Source: Ulva prolifera (taxonomy: Eukaryota > Chlorophyta > Ulvophyceae > Ulvales > Ulvaceae). From it: a stretch of 64,000 nucleotides of DNA. The position numbers and the translations under genes were made by a program. The notes under the pieces were generated by a model. That model was not told where the DNA came from. It saw only the letters and a program-made list of their open reading frames with translations, and made no database searches. Below, piece by piece: positions 34,460 through 46,844 of the stretch; position 1 is the stretch's first letter; each line of letters starts with the position of its first letter. The stretch covers positions 5,318,522 through 5,382,521 of the forward strand of contig CM041202.1 of NCBI GenBank assembly GCA_023078555.1, given 5' to 3'.

Positions 34460-35542
34460 AATCTAAGAGAGAGCTGACACACTTGTGTGATGATACACAG
34501 AAACCAGGTCCAATTCTGATCACGATTGCGATGGAATTACGAATGTCCAAGATATTAAATGCACTCAGAGACATCAGATACAGTGATTCTTGATCGATTG
34601 CTGCCCTCTCATGGTCGTGCGTAGCCTCATAGACTGCTGACGACACGAATACTTGCCGCAGCCACGGGCCTGAACTAACAAATCTATTGCGAAAGACTTC
34701 TCTGAAACACAATGGACTTTTGCAATGCATTCCTGATGTTTTTGTCCGTTCGCCAGCCGATTGAGCCATGTACTCGTTCGTGCTAGCTCGTTGACGAGAC
34801 CATGAGCAGTACTTGCACGCCATGCCGCAAATCGAGTGTAGCGCTCACACAGTCTTTGACAGGCAAATTGAGCTTTCAAATCTTGCGCAACCGTGCGTCG
34901 CTGAGCACCTGTGGTCGTTTATAGGTCCACGGCGAGCTTAGTGTACATGTGCCTGAGGGTGGTTTTTTTGGGCCGTTCTGGCGAGCCGCGCACAGAGCGA
35001 GCGGCTCCTAGCCGATTCGCGAGCAACTTTGTAGTGTCATGTACGTTCCAAAGGCGCTGCTCGCCAACCTTGAGTGGCTCTGTCATCGATAGGCTCATAA
35101 TTCGAGAGCGGGAAGTAGCTGGCGAGGCCATGTATGGCGCGAGCCAGACGTAGCGGATCAAGTTGTAGTTTACTGACAATTTAAGCTGGATAATTGCTGC
35201 TTCGCTACAGTCGTGCAGCTGTTTGCACACCTCGGCCATGTTGAGGCGGTGCAGTGATGTCCAGCGAAAGGTAAGCGACTTCGTTTCGCGGCTGGCCAAT
35301 GCAACTGTAGTTTCACTTGTCATATCTGCGGTCTGTCGTACAGCGGCCTGTGACATGATCGGCTTTCGCCTGTCCGCCAGTTGATCGTGGTCATTGTGTC
35401 TCTGGCTCACGGAATGTGATGCCTGTTGCGCTTGGCGAATCAAGCAGCAGACATCAAATTTAATTACATGTAACTTGCCAGGCCTGCAAGGCCCATGGCT
35501 GCATGCCTGCGTACCTACAGCTTGCCAAGCCAGCATGGCCAT
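34460..35542 (-). CDS. Unknown ORFs in the left transposon arm
   Basis: A 207-codon minus-strand ORF (34919-35542) begins MAMLAWQAVGTQ, includes LTFRWTSLHRLNMAEVCKQL, and mostly lies in the long internal inverted arm. The right arm carries the same frame but with TAA replacing a Tyr codon (one C-to-A change near 46472), so only the left copy is intact. A further frame, 34574-34879, reads AQFACQRLCERYTRFAAWRA and looks coding-like. No domain is recognised. They may be exons of one accessory gene or a chance frame preserved by arm homogenisation. Confidence 0.35.
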
Positions 35543-35717
35543 GTGGCTCAGCCAGCAGGCAAAGCCAGACGCCTAGCCAGTCCGCATGTGTGCAGCTTGA
35601 ATTCCATTTGATTCCACTGCAGGTCGCTAGCCACCTTTGGAGGACTCGCTGTGGCTGTAACGGCTGTGCTTGGTATGGGCACGACGTGTCGTGCACCACA
35701 GAGGCCTCTTTTCCGCG
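34951..35717. repeat. Left long internal inverted arm of the KDZ transposon
   Basis: The 767-bp arm begins GCCTGAGGGTGGTTTTTTTG and ends at GGCCTCTTTTCCGCG. It is the reverse complement of 45921-46689 with only scattered substitutions and tiny indels. Confidence 0.9.
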
Positions 35718-36212
35718 CCTCTCGGGCCGCTATTGGCCTAGGTTAGCTTATTACATACCGCTGCTGTATACATGCAACCGCAGTGAAGAACTGCGCCTAA
35801 ATTTGTGGACCCATGGAGACCCGTGCTGCGCTGCTGTAATAACTTGGATCTATGTATCGACATCACATTCACACATGCACACCAAACGCCTGTGCGTTTG
35901 GGAGATGATGTTAACATAACGTGGGCATGCAATGGAACACATAATGGGAACATGCAATGGAACGATCAATGGGACATGTTGTAGTCTAGGCAGCCCGGGT
36001 CATTTTCAAATGTAAACCTCGAAAGTGGAATGCATTCATAAGAACAACAATTATGTGCCATACATACACCGGTGGTGTTTGCAGCCTTCGTCTTCTCTGG
36101 AGCCCAATGTGGCTGTCCTAGTTAACATGCATATAAGCAGTCACACATGGTTCTCCCACAGTAAATGTGCGTGTGGAGGCTTCGAGTAGGCGGGGCACAT
36201 CCCTGGCAACTA

Positions 36213-38457
36213 CTATGCCCCTGGGAGCTTCCGCCTGCGTTCTCTGGTGCCTCGCCTCAACTCTTGTGACGGGCCATTGCGTGCAGTCGGGGTGGGTAAG
36301 GGACGTTTCTTCCTTCCGCTTATGGCATCAGTCCTATCATCTTTCATGGCTGCGAGTGCATTTGCAGCAAGTTCAGTATTGGAAGTTAGGTCTGTGCCTG
36401 GATTTCCGGCAAACATGTCATACACGTCGGCCGAACTGTGGGCAGCTGCAGCGGCGAGTGCGAGGGTGGCTCCTGGGGGCAGCACTTCCGGAGGGGATGC
36501 CACCGCTGCTACGGCTACTGGGGGTTGCGCTGTAGGAGGGGCGGCCACAGCTGCCGTGGTCCCTGGGGGCTGTGCTGTAGGAGGGGCGGCCACAGCTGCC
36601 GTGGCCCCTGGGGGCTGCGCTGTAGGAGGGGCGGCCACAGCTGCCGTGGCCCCTGGGGGCTGCGCTGTAGGAGGGGCGGCCACAGCTGCCGTGGCCCCTG
36701 GGGGCTGCGCTGGAGGAGGGGCGGCCACAGCTGCCGCGGCCCCTAGGGGCTGCGCTGTGGGAGAGGCGGCCACAGCTGCCGCGGCCCCTGGGGGCTGCGC
36801 TGTAGGAGGGGCGGCCACAGCTGCCGTGGCCCCTGGGGGCTGCGCTATTGGAGGGGCGGCCACAGCTGCCGCGGCCCCTGGGGGCTGCGCTGTAGGAGGG
36901 GCGGCCACAGCTGCCGCGGCCCCTAGGGGCTGCGCTGTGGGAGAGGCGGCCACAGCTGCCGCGGCCCCTGGGGGCTGCGCTGTAGGAGGGGCGGCCACAG
37001 CTGCCGCGGCCCCTGGGGGCTGCGCTGTAGGAGGGGCGGCCACAGCTGCCGTGGCCCCTGGGGGCTGCGCTGTAGGAGGGGCGGCCACAGCTGCCGTGGC
37101 CCCTGGGGGCTGCGCTGGAGGAGGGGCGGCCACAGCTGCCGTGGCCCCTGGGGGCTGTGCTGTAGGAGGGGCGGCCACAGCTGCCGCGGCCCCTAGGGGT
37201 TGCGCTGTTGGAGGGGCGGCTACAGATGCCGTGGCCCCTGGGGGCTGTGCTGTAGGAGGGGCGGCCACAGCTGCCGCGGCCCCTAGGGGTTGCGCTGTTG
37301 GAGGGGCGGCTACAGATGCCGTGGCTCCTTGGCGACTCTGGACACGTGTAGCGAGGTCGCGAAGCGAACTTCTCTGCTCGTGAATCCAAATCTGTAGAAC
37401 TTTAAGTTTCGCTTCAAATTTACTGACATTGTCTTCCAAGCTGTGGTAGATGTCCTGGTCCATGGTGTGACTGCCATTGGCGAGATGAGACTCGATGATT
37501 TGGAGATTTTCTAGGATAGCACACGACAACCTGTACGCGTAGCAATTGCTGTTGGGACATGTTCGCGGCTTGACCACATGCCGCTGGTGCCAATTGTTGC
37601 ATATACGAGCGGCATTATATATGCACGGGGGACAAGGGCACACACCAATCGACACTCCTTTTTGGCTCCGTAGCAAACAAGTGTGTTATATCTTGGTACG
37701 TGGCTTCACGTTGTTGCATGCGGCTTAAGGATGCAAGCAATTGTTGCACCTTGTCAGATTCAGCAGACGGGGCATCTCCGCTCAAGTCCACGTTTGGCAA
37801 TGTTGTGCCTTGATCGACGCGTGTGATGAAGACCTCGCCTTGTTCTTCAACTCCGCTTAAAGCGTTGGCCCTTGGCGCAGCTGAGGCATCGCCCCATGGG
37901 TCATCATGTATTGAGGCGCCGCCCGAGATTGGACTGGAGAATGTGTTTATATCCGGCAAGCCCTGGAGAGGGTCAAAGGGGGCAAGCCGGGAGGCTGGGG
38001 GCTGGAAGCTGTTCATGAAGTCAAGGGAAGCAAAGTCAAGGGGGCGGGCTGCCAACGGCGGATTTTGTTCGGCATGGAACTCTTCGGTTGAAAGTGCCTT
38101 CTTTGTTGCTCGATTGTGGTCAAGCAACGACTGACGTAACTTAGCTGGGGTATTCAATCCGAATGGAGCGATCAGTGCCACCTCGTCTGAACTGAGTGCG
38201 TCCTGTATTTGTGTCTGCAAGACCTCTTGTCGGAGAAATAGTGAGCGTGGCACGTCAACCTTCTCGTTTATGTAGAGTTCGATCCACTTCAACAAGTGTG
38301 TTAGCTCCAGCATGGCAGTGTATGCTGACTGGGCTGTTGAACCACATGCTTGCGTGACAAGGGCAGCGGCTGGGAATTCCCACCCCCGGAAGATGAGGTC
38401 TACCTTCTCCTGCCCAGTCTTGAGGTAGAACCACCTTAACTCTTGGCCTAGTGGCAT
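36213..38457 (-). CDS. Unknown KDZ-transposon accessory gene with 15-residue Pro/Ala repeats
   Basis: Two overlapping minus-strand frames probably form one gene. Frame A (38457 to about 37650) encodes MPLGQELRWFYLKTGQEKVD and a helical segment LELTHLLKWIELYINEKVDV. Frame B (37676-36213) has a Cys/His patch, CPCPPCIY...CNNWHQRH...CPNSNC, possibly zinc-binding. It then has about 18 copies of the 15-residue unit VAAPPTAQPPGATAA and a basic tail (RRGTRERRRKLPGA). The frames differ by +1, so a short intron or frameshift near 37640-37680 is needed. The gene diverges from the plus-strand Ulp1 and transposase genes. I recognise no domain; an accessory role in transposition is inferred from location. 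Confidence 0.55.
36510..37335. repeat. 45-bp minisatellite inside accessory gene
   Basis: About 18 head-to-tail 45-bp units follow GTGGCCCCTGGGGGCTGCGC, with variants (ACAGATGCC, GGAGAGGCGG, CCCCTAGGGG) distributed among units. The length keeps the 15-codon frame, so the repeat is translated in the minus-strand gene. Confidence 0.93.
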
Positions 38458-38499
38458 TGAGGCGCTTCGGCGCCTTAGGCGCGCGACGCCTCCAGCAAA

Positions 38500-39600
38500 T
38501 TCACCTGCAGGGCCACCTGAAAAGTAGGTTCGTGGACAGGAAGTGCATGTGGCCTAAACTCACTGGCGCTGTGGGCCACACTCCATAGTCAGCCATCATT
38601 TGAGTGCATGGCCACCTCATACAGAATGCATTGGACTCAAACCTGCCTTCGCCGAGAGGACATCGCTCAACCACGGCTCGCCCATGATAAAATCTTGCAG
38701 CCATAGCAACTCGATTGTAGCCGGTCCCTTTCTCTTGGTTGTGTGTGCCTGCACACAATCAGAGAAATAATGCCAGATAGTGAGATGCTCGGTCAGCATG
38801 GGGGATGGGATGAGCACCTGTGGTGGTCCGTCCGGGGCCCCCGGCTTTCGTGCTTCTGTGCACAAGGTAGCGCAGGGCAGTGGCATGCTCTTCACCCAAG
38901 TTAACACCTTCTTGATTGGATCCCGAACGGTGGCCTTGGCACCCCAAGCCCTGAGGGTCGACTCGACACCGTGGAGTCCTAGGTGCTCGGTGGTCAGCTG
39001 CGAAGCCCCCTGAGAGCCGACCACAGCTTCACAGGCCAAGGCTAGAGTGCAGAATTTTGACCAACACACGGTTGCAGTGAATGGGCAGGGGACTGGGCAT
39101 GGCTTGGCTTGCTTTACAATAGCGAATGCCCTGCACATCAAGATACGTCGCCCTAGGCCTGACTGAGTAGGTGTGGCAAACACAGAGGAGATCATGGTAC
39201 GTACATGTCGATTACTTGTGCCACTGTCAAATGGCTGAGTGCCGCATGGGTACATGCGTGGACAAGAGCTTGAAATACCTGCCGCACATCACCGACCTGA
39301 ACGTTCACAGACAAGATTGATGTACAGAGCTTAAACGTGGGTGTTAAGCATTTGATTGAAACCGGTGATCGGTCCGCTTGATGACTCTGCAGACACGGGT
39401 GCCAACCTTGTAAGACTTGGCGTTTGGTTTGGGGATCCCCACATTGCTGATCACACGAACCAGCTGCATTGCAACGTCAAGCTGATGTGGAGTCATGACC
39501 ACCGGAGCTTGATGCCGCTCGGGAGGCATCGAGGACTGGTTGGGGCGTTCGTGCCCGTGTGTCCTGTCAAGTGGTGCCCACATACGTGCGGCCTCAGCTG
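38500..39600 (-). CDS. Unknown minus-strand exons upstream of the accessory gene
   Basis: Minus-strand frames look coding: MTPHQLDVAMQLVRVISNVG (within 39344-39583, followed by a possible AAG|GTTGGC donor), then TTEHLGLHGVESTLRAWGAK and LLWLQDFIMGEPWLSDVL (38617-39255), then MADYGVWPTAPVSLGHMHFL (38501-38600). They sit immediately 5' of the 38457 ORF on the same strand, so may be its 5' exons or a separate gene. No family recognised. Confidence 0.4.
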
Positions 39601-40430
39601 CCTGTGGCGCGGTATGGTGAAATGACCAACCTTTTTCCGGTTTCTGTCTCAGATATCTAGCACGGGTACCTGTAGACCATGGGGGCTGCCAGTGTCAAGA
39701 GCGCAGCACTTGGCACGCGAACTGCAGCTCAGAGGTACCGGCCCGGGCTCGAAGGCAGAGTGAACATGATATACCTTGTCTACAGTCCATTTCGAACCGA
39801 TTCCGGGCGGATGAAGGGGAATTTAAGCTTAGTGCGCCTCCTCGTTGATTGCTGCACGACCACCGAGTGCCGTTCAAGTTGTCAAGATCGGGTGACGGTG
39901 CATAGCGAATACAATGTACACATTAATCTCTGCAACGCATTCATATCGGAGCTGTCGATATCGGGTGACGAGAAAGGCCACGAACGCTACGTGCAAGACT
40001 ATGGAGTCAATTCCGCGGGTCCGAGCAGACGTCGCGCGATCTACTCGTGCTCCCACGCCAGCATATACGTGGTTCAACATGCACACAACGCAAAAGCTGA
40101 TGTGGACAATGGCTGTTACCTTCCATTCAATGGCAGATATGTTCATAGTGCATGTGTGCCTGTACCTCGGGGCACTAGCGCCTCCAGCATTGGCCTGCCT
40201 CACGCCACATCATATGCACGCCCTCCGACTTGAAGTTATGTAGGCTGCTGAAGATCCAGCATAGCGGGCGTCAACGTGCACAAATTGTCACAATGCTATT
40301 GCTGTGGTGCACCGTCTATTGATCGGGACGAGTGTCCAGGACTGTGGACTGCAAACGATCCTCCGAGACGCCACACCACGCTGGACAAGAGTAAGTACAC
40401 CAAGGGGGATTAGGATTTAGACTTATTGAC
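39601..40430. other. Divergent interval between transposon genes
   Basis: ORFs occur on both strands without recognisable motifs. It separates the minus-strand accessory gene from the plus-strand protease gene and probably holds the divergent promoters. Confidence 0.4.
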
Positions 40431-41892
40431 ATGCATAATTACACTCAAGCCTTGGAGGACGCCTGTGCAGCGCAGGATCCGTGCGTGCGGTACGCTGAAC
40501 GAGCCATCGCGCTCATCAAGGTGCACACAGCCATTCCCTCCAACGTGTACTTGCTGCTTGGCGAATGTGCCGAGTATCTGAAGTAGCCTTGGAAACGTGT
40601 ACTTGCTTGCACGTTGCTTGCCTAGGCCTAACGATGCGGGCATGCCTACAGCACGGCGTCAAGCACAACTTCCGCGCGGCCTCGCACATTCGTTGGTACA
40701 CCGTCCGCATCCAACGTCTCCGTTCAAGTCCCGTGGTGGGTCCATTGCCAGTGTCCCTCTTGGAGTACGGGAATGTGGTACAAAAACATTCATGGTGCGT
40801 CTGCGACTCAAGGAATGCCCACATGACCAGGTGTACTGGGGAAGGTGTGAACGCACGTGCCCAACGATCGCAGACATGTGGATGCAGGCAACTCACTACG
40901 GAGCAAGCTTCAGTGATTGAGCTGCTGAAAACCGCATGGTCCATCGATATCGGAGATAAACGCATGGCGACATGTCACCTGCAGAGCACCGGGATGAGAG
41001 AATTGTGCAACGGTGATTGGTTAGAAGACGGCGTCATATCCTGCTACAGTGTGCTCATCAGGGTGCATACTACGTCTTGCTGTTTTGTATTGAGGCACAG
41101 TTGCGACCTCAGCCGCCATGGGGCTGCTGGTACTACTGGTTGTTGTTCCACAACATGTAGGTGTTCCTGCAGAACCGCATGGAGGATTTCATCCCGGCCA
41201 CTGTTGTACTTCTCAACACGCACTTCGGAAGGGGCCTATGGCAAGCCCATGAACCGATCGATCAAGAAGGAACAGTGGACACCGGGGTAAAGATCCTCAA
41301 GACCTACTTTACGCTGCCGAACATGACAAGCCGAGGGGAATCACTGAAGTATCCAGTTTTGGACACATGCTCAAGATTCATCTTCCCTGCATGTCTGAAC
41401 CTCAGCCATTGGGTATGTCCAGCATCACAATGTGGTCACATCAGTTGAATACAATGTGCGTGATGTACACCTTCAGTTGCCCGTGTGCAGGTATTATGCG
41501 TCGTCGACGTAGGAACTGAAGAAATCATGTATATTGATTCTTGCAAGCATACAAACGGTCTTATACGTCATGCTGAATGGGTGAAACAATGGTTTTCTGA
41601 GGAAGTGGAGCGAGAAAGAACGCTGCTGCAACCACACACGGTCACACGGCTACGCAGCATCAAGTGGAAGGTTGATTGCAACCCGGTACACCTGAATGGA
41701 CCTATCCCCAAACAGAAGGATGGGTCTGACTGTGGTGTGTGCACCGCATTCGCCATCAAGGATATACTTGCCAAACGTCCCTTCTCCTATGGACTCACTA
41801 CTGGGTCAGACACCGCGTTTCATTTGCGAAAGCAAATGGCACTCGAGCTTGCTGTTGGATGCCTACTGCCTTTCAATATGTGGTCGCAATGA
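40431..41892 (+). CDS. Ulp1/SENP-type (C48) cysteine protease encoded by the transposon
   Basis: The catalytic core is complete across three exons. It starts LCNGDWLEDGVISCYSVLI (to 41062), continues 41161-41412 with LNTHFGRGLWQ and ending LSHW (His 41407), then 41491-41892 with VGTEEIMYIDSCK (Asp 41535), PKQKDGSDCGV (Gln, Cys 41731) and RKQMALELA before the stop. Introns 41063-41160 (GTGCAT..TGTAG) and 41413-41490 (GTATGT..TGCAG) join in frame. His-Asp-Gln-Cys order and spacing match the Ulp1 fold, which cleaves SUMO or related conjugates. A candidate first exon starts at 40431 (MHNYTQALEDACAAQ). KDZ elements commonly carry such proteases. The 5' end remains uncertain. Confidence 0.82.
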
Positions 41893-42471
41893 TGCCATTG
41901 CCTTCAGCACCTCCGAACATGATAGCTGGTACCCTGGTAGCTGGAACCTGGTAGTTGGGTATCTGATAGCTGGTTGCAGCACAATCACTGCCACAGGCAA
42001 GACAGATGGCAGTTGTAATCTATCAGATGTTGCACTGGAGAGACCTTGCAAGGATGATATCAAAGCAAACATTATTGTTTTTGCCGTGCAATCCGCCAAT
42101 CAGCTATAGTAATAGCTATAGTATACGCTCGGTAGTGCATCGCTACGCCATGTAAAATTCACGCCACTCTCTTGAACGACGCACTGGGGTTGTGTACGTT
42201 CAAGCCCCGTGTCTCTTGCATGTTTCATCACGCTATCAATTTGTAGAACGATTTACTACTCTCATAAAGCAGCGGAGTCTTCATGTACTTGTCATATTCG
42301 GAGCAGTCGATGCTACTGTCGAGCACCTCACGCTCGAGCCTTGAGTCATGTGCAAGTGCTATGTACAACACCAACAATGTCAATATTTGATGGTGTGTTG
42401 ATCATCGACCTTCACCTTAGCGAAGATAGATTCATTCGCACTCGCGCTTCGTTTAAACGGACCGGGTCGAA
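41893..42471. other. Intergenic spacer between protease and transposase
   Basis: AT-richer spacer with short GATAGCTGGT/CTGGTAGCTGG repeats (41918-41975). It likely holds the protease 3' end and the transposase promoter; no defined motif. Confidence 0.45.
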
Positions 42472-45400
42472 ATGGAAGACGAGAAACTCCTTGCAAGCGC
42501 CCTCTTTCAAATTTTAGACCTTCTATACGCACCACTACGAAGAGTCAGAGTGAACTTAAATGTTGTTTCCGCCAGCCATGTTCAAGTAGCAGTGCACGAT
42601 GTCATGGTGGAGGTGCAGAAGAATCAGTCACCCACCTCGCCATTGTCGTCTGTCATTGCGCCCATAATAGAGGCTCTACGAACTATCAATTATAGTGGGG
42701 TATTGAGGGACGCTAGTGCTGGCTTGCCCTGCACGAGTGGCGACCTCAACCTAGCGTGTGCCGCTATTTTCGAGATGAGGCAATCCGAGGTGCAGAAGTG
42801 CCAACATGTGAATCATCCAGAGTTTCGGCTCGGGCTCTTTCCCGTCCTAGAGTGTCTCTCATCCACTTGCCCACATTGTGTCAAACGGGCTGGCACCATG
42901 ACACCCAAGCTCGTCCAGGTAATTACCGAGAGCGGCCGGCCAGACTGGTGTGCTCTTTTAACGACCTGCAGTGCTCTCTGAAGGATACTTTCTGTATGGT
43001 CCATGATGCAACAATCAAAGTATGTTGAGTGGGGCAACATGCAGGTTCGTGTTGATCAAGAGGAGATGCAAACCATGCAGAGTCACCCTATATCCAGGGT
43101 TCTCCAAGTCTGACGAAGTGGTAACACGCACAGAAGCTTCAGACGTAGAATCTCTGCCATATGACGATGCGGAGAACGAGATGGACGATCACTTAGATGC
43201 CAATGAGAGGGGAACACGTACTCTTGCTGCGCCAGGAGGAAAGCACACCACGGTGCACGAGTACTTTGCTGCAGAGATCGAAGCTTTGAACAGTCCCAGC
43301 ACGTGTCCATTCGCGTTTTTGCGTGTCACTGACAATTTGTGGATGCATATCAACTTTGTGGAGACTGAGATACACTTGCCTGTGCGCTCCCTGCATAATG
43401 TCTGCGTGTGGAGTTTTCCCTTGTAGCCTCACCGCCACTATTCCTGATGCACCGCAGATGATGGTAGGTGGTCCCGCCTTTGCCAGGCTTGAAGAAATCT
43501 ACGCTGGGAAATGTGATCTCAAAGGCTGGCTGACGCCGACGACCATTGCATGTGGCAAAGGGAGATCATTTGCAAGAGCATTCAAATTGCATTGCATCAT
43601 CACACTGCTCAATGCTCGAACATGGCCACTCGGACGCAGTGTTCGTGTCGTCAGCCGAGTAGATGCACAAGGGAATCGTCGATGTGGGCTAGAAGCCACA
43701 GCAAAAGAGATTGTGGAACATTATTTACCAGTGGACACCGAACACCGCCAGCACACGTGTGATGTACCTGGTTGTGGAGGCCGTATACACGATGACGCAC
43801 CAGTGAGCAAGTGTCTAGTTATGGATGGTGTTGAGGTGCCCCCCATCGTTGTTGAATTGTGCTACATGTTCTATAACATGCAGCTAAAAAACCCTTCCCT
43901 GCAAAATACGCTTTTAACAATGCCAATGCGTGTGCAGAATTACACTGGTCAGCAGTGCACATTTTTCTCCGAGGGCCAGCATGGATACAACTGCAAGAAG
44001 ATGCCTGCTATTGGGAAGCGATTCTGCCACGAACACAGCAAGCACGAAAAGACTTGTGCAGCATACCGGCCGCTGCCAGACACATGCAAGAGCCTGTCTC
44101 CAACATCAAGTCTAGCGACGATGTCCACTGCATTCCATCGTTTAGGCTCGCATAGCCCTGTGGTGGGAGTTCGATGTGCGAATCCTGCGGAAGAGGGATC
44201 GCTTGCATGTGATGACCCATTGTGTCAGGCGATACTCCTCAAGTTTCGGCAGCGTCCACAGCTGGAAGACGTTCTTCCCGGAGACAACGGCACAAAAGAG
44301 AAACAGGTCCGTGAGTTGTGTTGGCAAAAGATTCATGACAAGCAATTCGTGCCCCGCAATGCCCTCATCGGCTACTTCTTCTATGTTTGCCCATGTGGTG
44401 CGCTTCGACAGACCCAGTGTCGCACATATGGTTCAGGCCCAAATGGTTGGCTGCACATGTACAACATCAACTCTTGCATGTTCTGCTCCGCAGGCGTAAT
44501 AGAAGGTTACTATCCCCAGGAGTGCCCCGAGAACTATACATCCAATTTAGAATTCCTTGACACCAAGTTATTCCCCCTAGAATCCCCCTATGCACTACCG
44601 GATTTCTTGTTTTATGACAGAGCCTGCTTTCTAGCAGCTTGCTTCGGCAAGAGCTTGCAAACATTTTCCGAACGGTGGGCAGGGCTGAAGTGGAGGGTAG
44701 ATCGCTTCCACTTTCTAGGGCACTCTGCCCAGGATCGCCACTGCCGGTTTGTTCCGGCTTCATGTATATTGCACATGCGCGCCCTGAACGTGTACAGAGT
44801 TGGTTGAACCGTGCACCATGTAGGGAGAATTGCAATGCTTTCGAACCGAGGGGAAATCATGGAATTGTGCATGTACTTGACAGCCATGACATGGAGCCAA
44901 ACTCCAAGCGAGACACCGCTTGCGATGGATATCGCAGATCTCGTGCTGGATTCAGAGTACGAAAGGAGACCGTCGGCTCAACCAAGTCGAAGGTCCGCCC
45001 AGTACCCCCCTGCTCTTCTTCCTTGTAAGTCCACCCCTACACAACCACCGTAAAATGTTAGAACTGCAAGCCCCAGTGGTTGCTGCCTATCTTTCAACCA
45101 CTGGTGTGCATGTTCCGCTGGCATCATGCAGAACGAACCAGTGGACGAGGGTTTGTGGGTTTGAGCCATGTGTGCATATGCAAGTTGAGATCCGAGAGTT
45201 CATACGGCCCAAGAAAATACAAAGACTAGGCGAAACAACTCAATGTGGGGCAGCCGCAGCGGTTGGTGGGCCCCTACCGCAAGTCGAGGAACAGGAGGAG
45301 TTGATCCAAGCTGTGATTGGGGTCAACACGGAAATTGCTGAACAGACATTCAAGGAGCTTCGTGCGAGCAGCCCTACCTTGCGGATGATGGGAGTCTGGT

Positions 45401-45546
45401 CTTCAAAGCTGCTCCTCGCATTCCGTGTGCACTGGCTGAATGTACGATCATGCCGGCGGCAAAAGGCTACCGTTGTAGCTAATGGTCCAATAGCTACCAG
45501 ATGGCAGCCGTGCTCTACCCTTGGGCCAACATTGCATTTTGTATAA
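42472..45546 (+). CDS. KDZ-family transposase
   Basis: ATG at 42472 opens MEDEKLLASALFQILDLLY. CPHC and CSLKDTFCMVH flank a 53-nt intron (42919-42971), followed by RRCKPCRVTLYPG, a Cys pattern like KDZ-associated CxC clusters. The main exon (about 43440-44800) has CDVPGCGG, GYNCKKMPAIGKRFCHEH and IGYFFYVCPCGA, then LPDFLFYDRACFL (Asp 44616) and KWRVDRFHFLGHSA (Asp 44700). A last exon carries GVNTEIAEQTFKEL (Glu 45331). YD.AC, VD.FH..GH and NTE..EQ are the hallmark acidic motifs of KDZ transposases (RNase H fold, DDE chemistry). At least three introns are needed; the 43.02 kb and 44.8-45.3 kb junctions are not fixed. All three catalytic acids are present, so activity is possible. Confidence 0.85.
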
Positions 45547-45920
45547 AATTGTCACACCTGTGGAATGCGAAGACTCAAGCAAGGAACCTCAGTGTAAAGT
45601 GTTTGTGCTGTAAATCTAGACACACTGATAAAAAGTGCGTCTAGATTAAATGAGGTGGCATCGACTCATGTGTCACACAAGTCATCCCTCCACCGAAACC
45701 CAATCAGCATGATAGCGTTGAGGATGATCAACTGCTTATATCTGTTACATGCGAGCAGCAAGTTGCATGACTGTAGCGACTTTGCACCTTGGCGTCATGT
45801 GCCAGGTGCCCATACATGAGACAATAGGTACTCTGCACCCCAGTGACTAGCAGCAACCTACGCCATGTGCTATCACATACGCATACAGGCACTCACTCAG
45901 ACCACAGGCGGGCCTGGGGC

Positions 45921-46689
45921 CGCGGAAAAGAGGCCTCTGTGGTGCACGACACGTCGTGCCCATACCAAGCACAGCCGTTACAGCCACAGCGAGTCCTCCA
46001 AAGGTGGCTAGCGACCTGCAGTGGAATCAAATGGAATTCAAGCTGCACACATGCGGACTGGCTAGGCGTCTGGCTTTGCCTGCTGGCTGGGCCAGAGGGC
46101 CATGCTGGCTTGGCAAGCTGTAGGTACGCAGGCATGCAGCCATGGGCCTCGCAGGCCTGGCAAGTTACATGTAATTAAAGTGGATGTCTGCTGCTTGATT
46201 CGCCAAGCGCAACAGGCATCACATTCCGTGAGCCAGAGACACAATGACCACGATCAACTGGCGGACAGGCGAAAGCCGATCATGTCACAGGCCGCTGTAC
46301 GACAGACCGCAGATATTACAAGTGAAACTACAGTTGCATTGGCCAGCCGCGAAACGAAGTCGCTTACCTTTCGCTGGACATCACTGCACCGCCTCAACAT
46401 GGCCGAGGTGTGCAAACAGCTGCACGACTGTAGCGAAGCAGCAATTATCCAGCTTAAATTGTCAGTAAACTAAAACTTGATCCGCTACGTCTGGCTCGCG
46501 CCATACATGGCCTCGCCAGCTACTTCTCGCTCTCGAATTATGAGCCTATCGATGACAGAGCCACTCAAGGTTGGCGAGCAGCTATTTTGGAACGTACATG
46601 ACACTACAAAGTTGCTCGCGAATCGGCCAGCAGCCGCTCGCTCTGTGCGCGGCTCGCCAGAACGGCCCAAAAAAAACCCCCCTCAGGCG
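45921..46689. repeat. Right long internal inverted arm of the KDZ transposon
   Basis: Reverse complement of 34951-35717, beginning CGCGGAAAAGAGGCCTCTGT and ending ACCCCCCTCAGGC. The embedded ORF is interrupted by TAA near 46472. Confidence 0.9.
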
Positions 46690-46844
46690 CTCCTAATGGC
46701 TTAGTCGCACACAAAAACGTCCACAGGTCGAATTTTTTGACAGGAACACTTGCCACAATCCGCAAACATGTTTATCTATCATATGACACCTTAATTAACA
46801 GTTAACAGTCGTCAACAGAGTTCATTCTAGCTCGAAGATGGCCA

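Noticed and set aside
36247..37383. Plus-strand ORF of GGAATAAVAPGGCAV repeats
   Set aside because: Translation of the 45-bp minisatellite in the opposite strand. The minus frame has unique coding-like flanks at both ends, so I assign the gene there.
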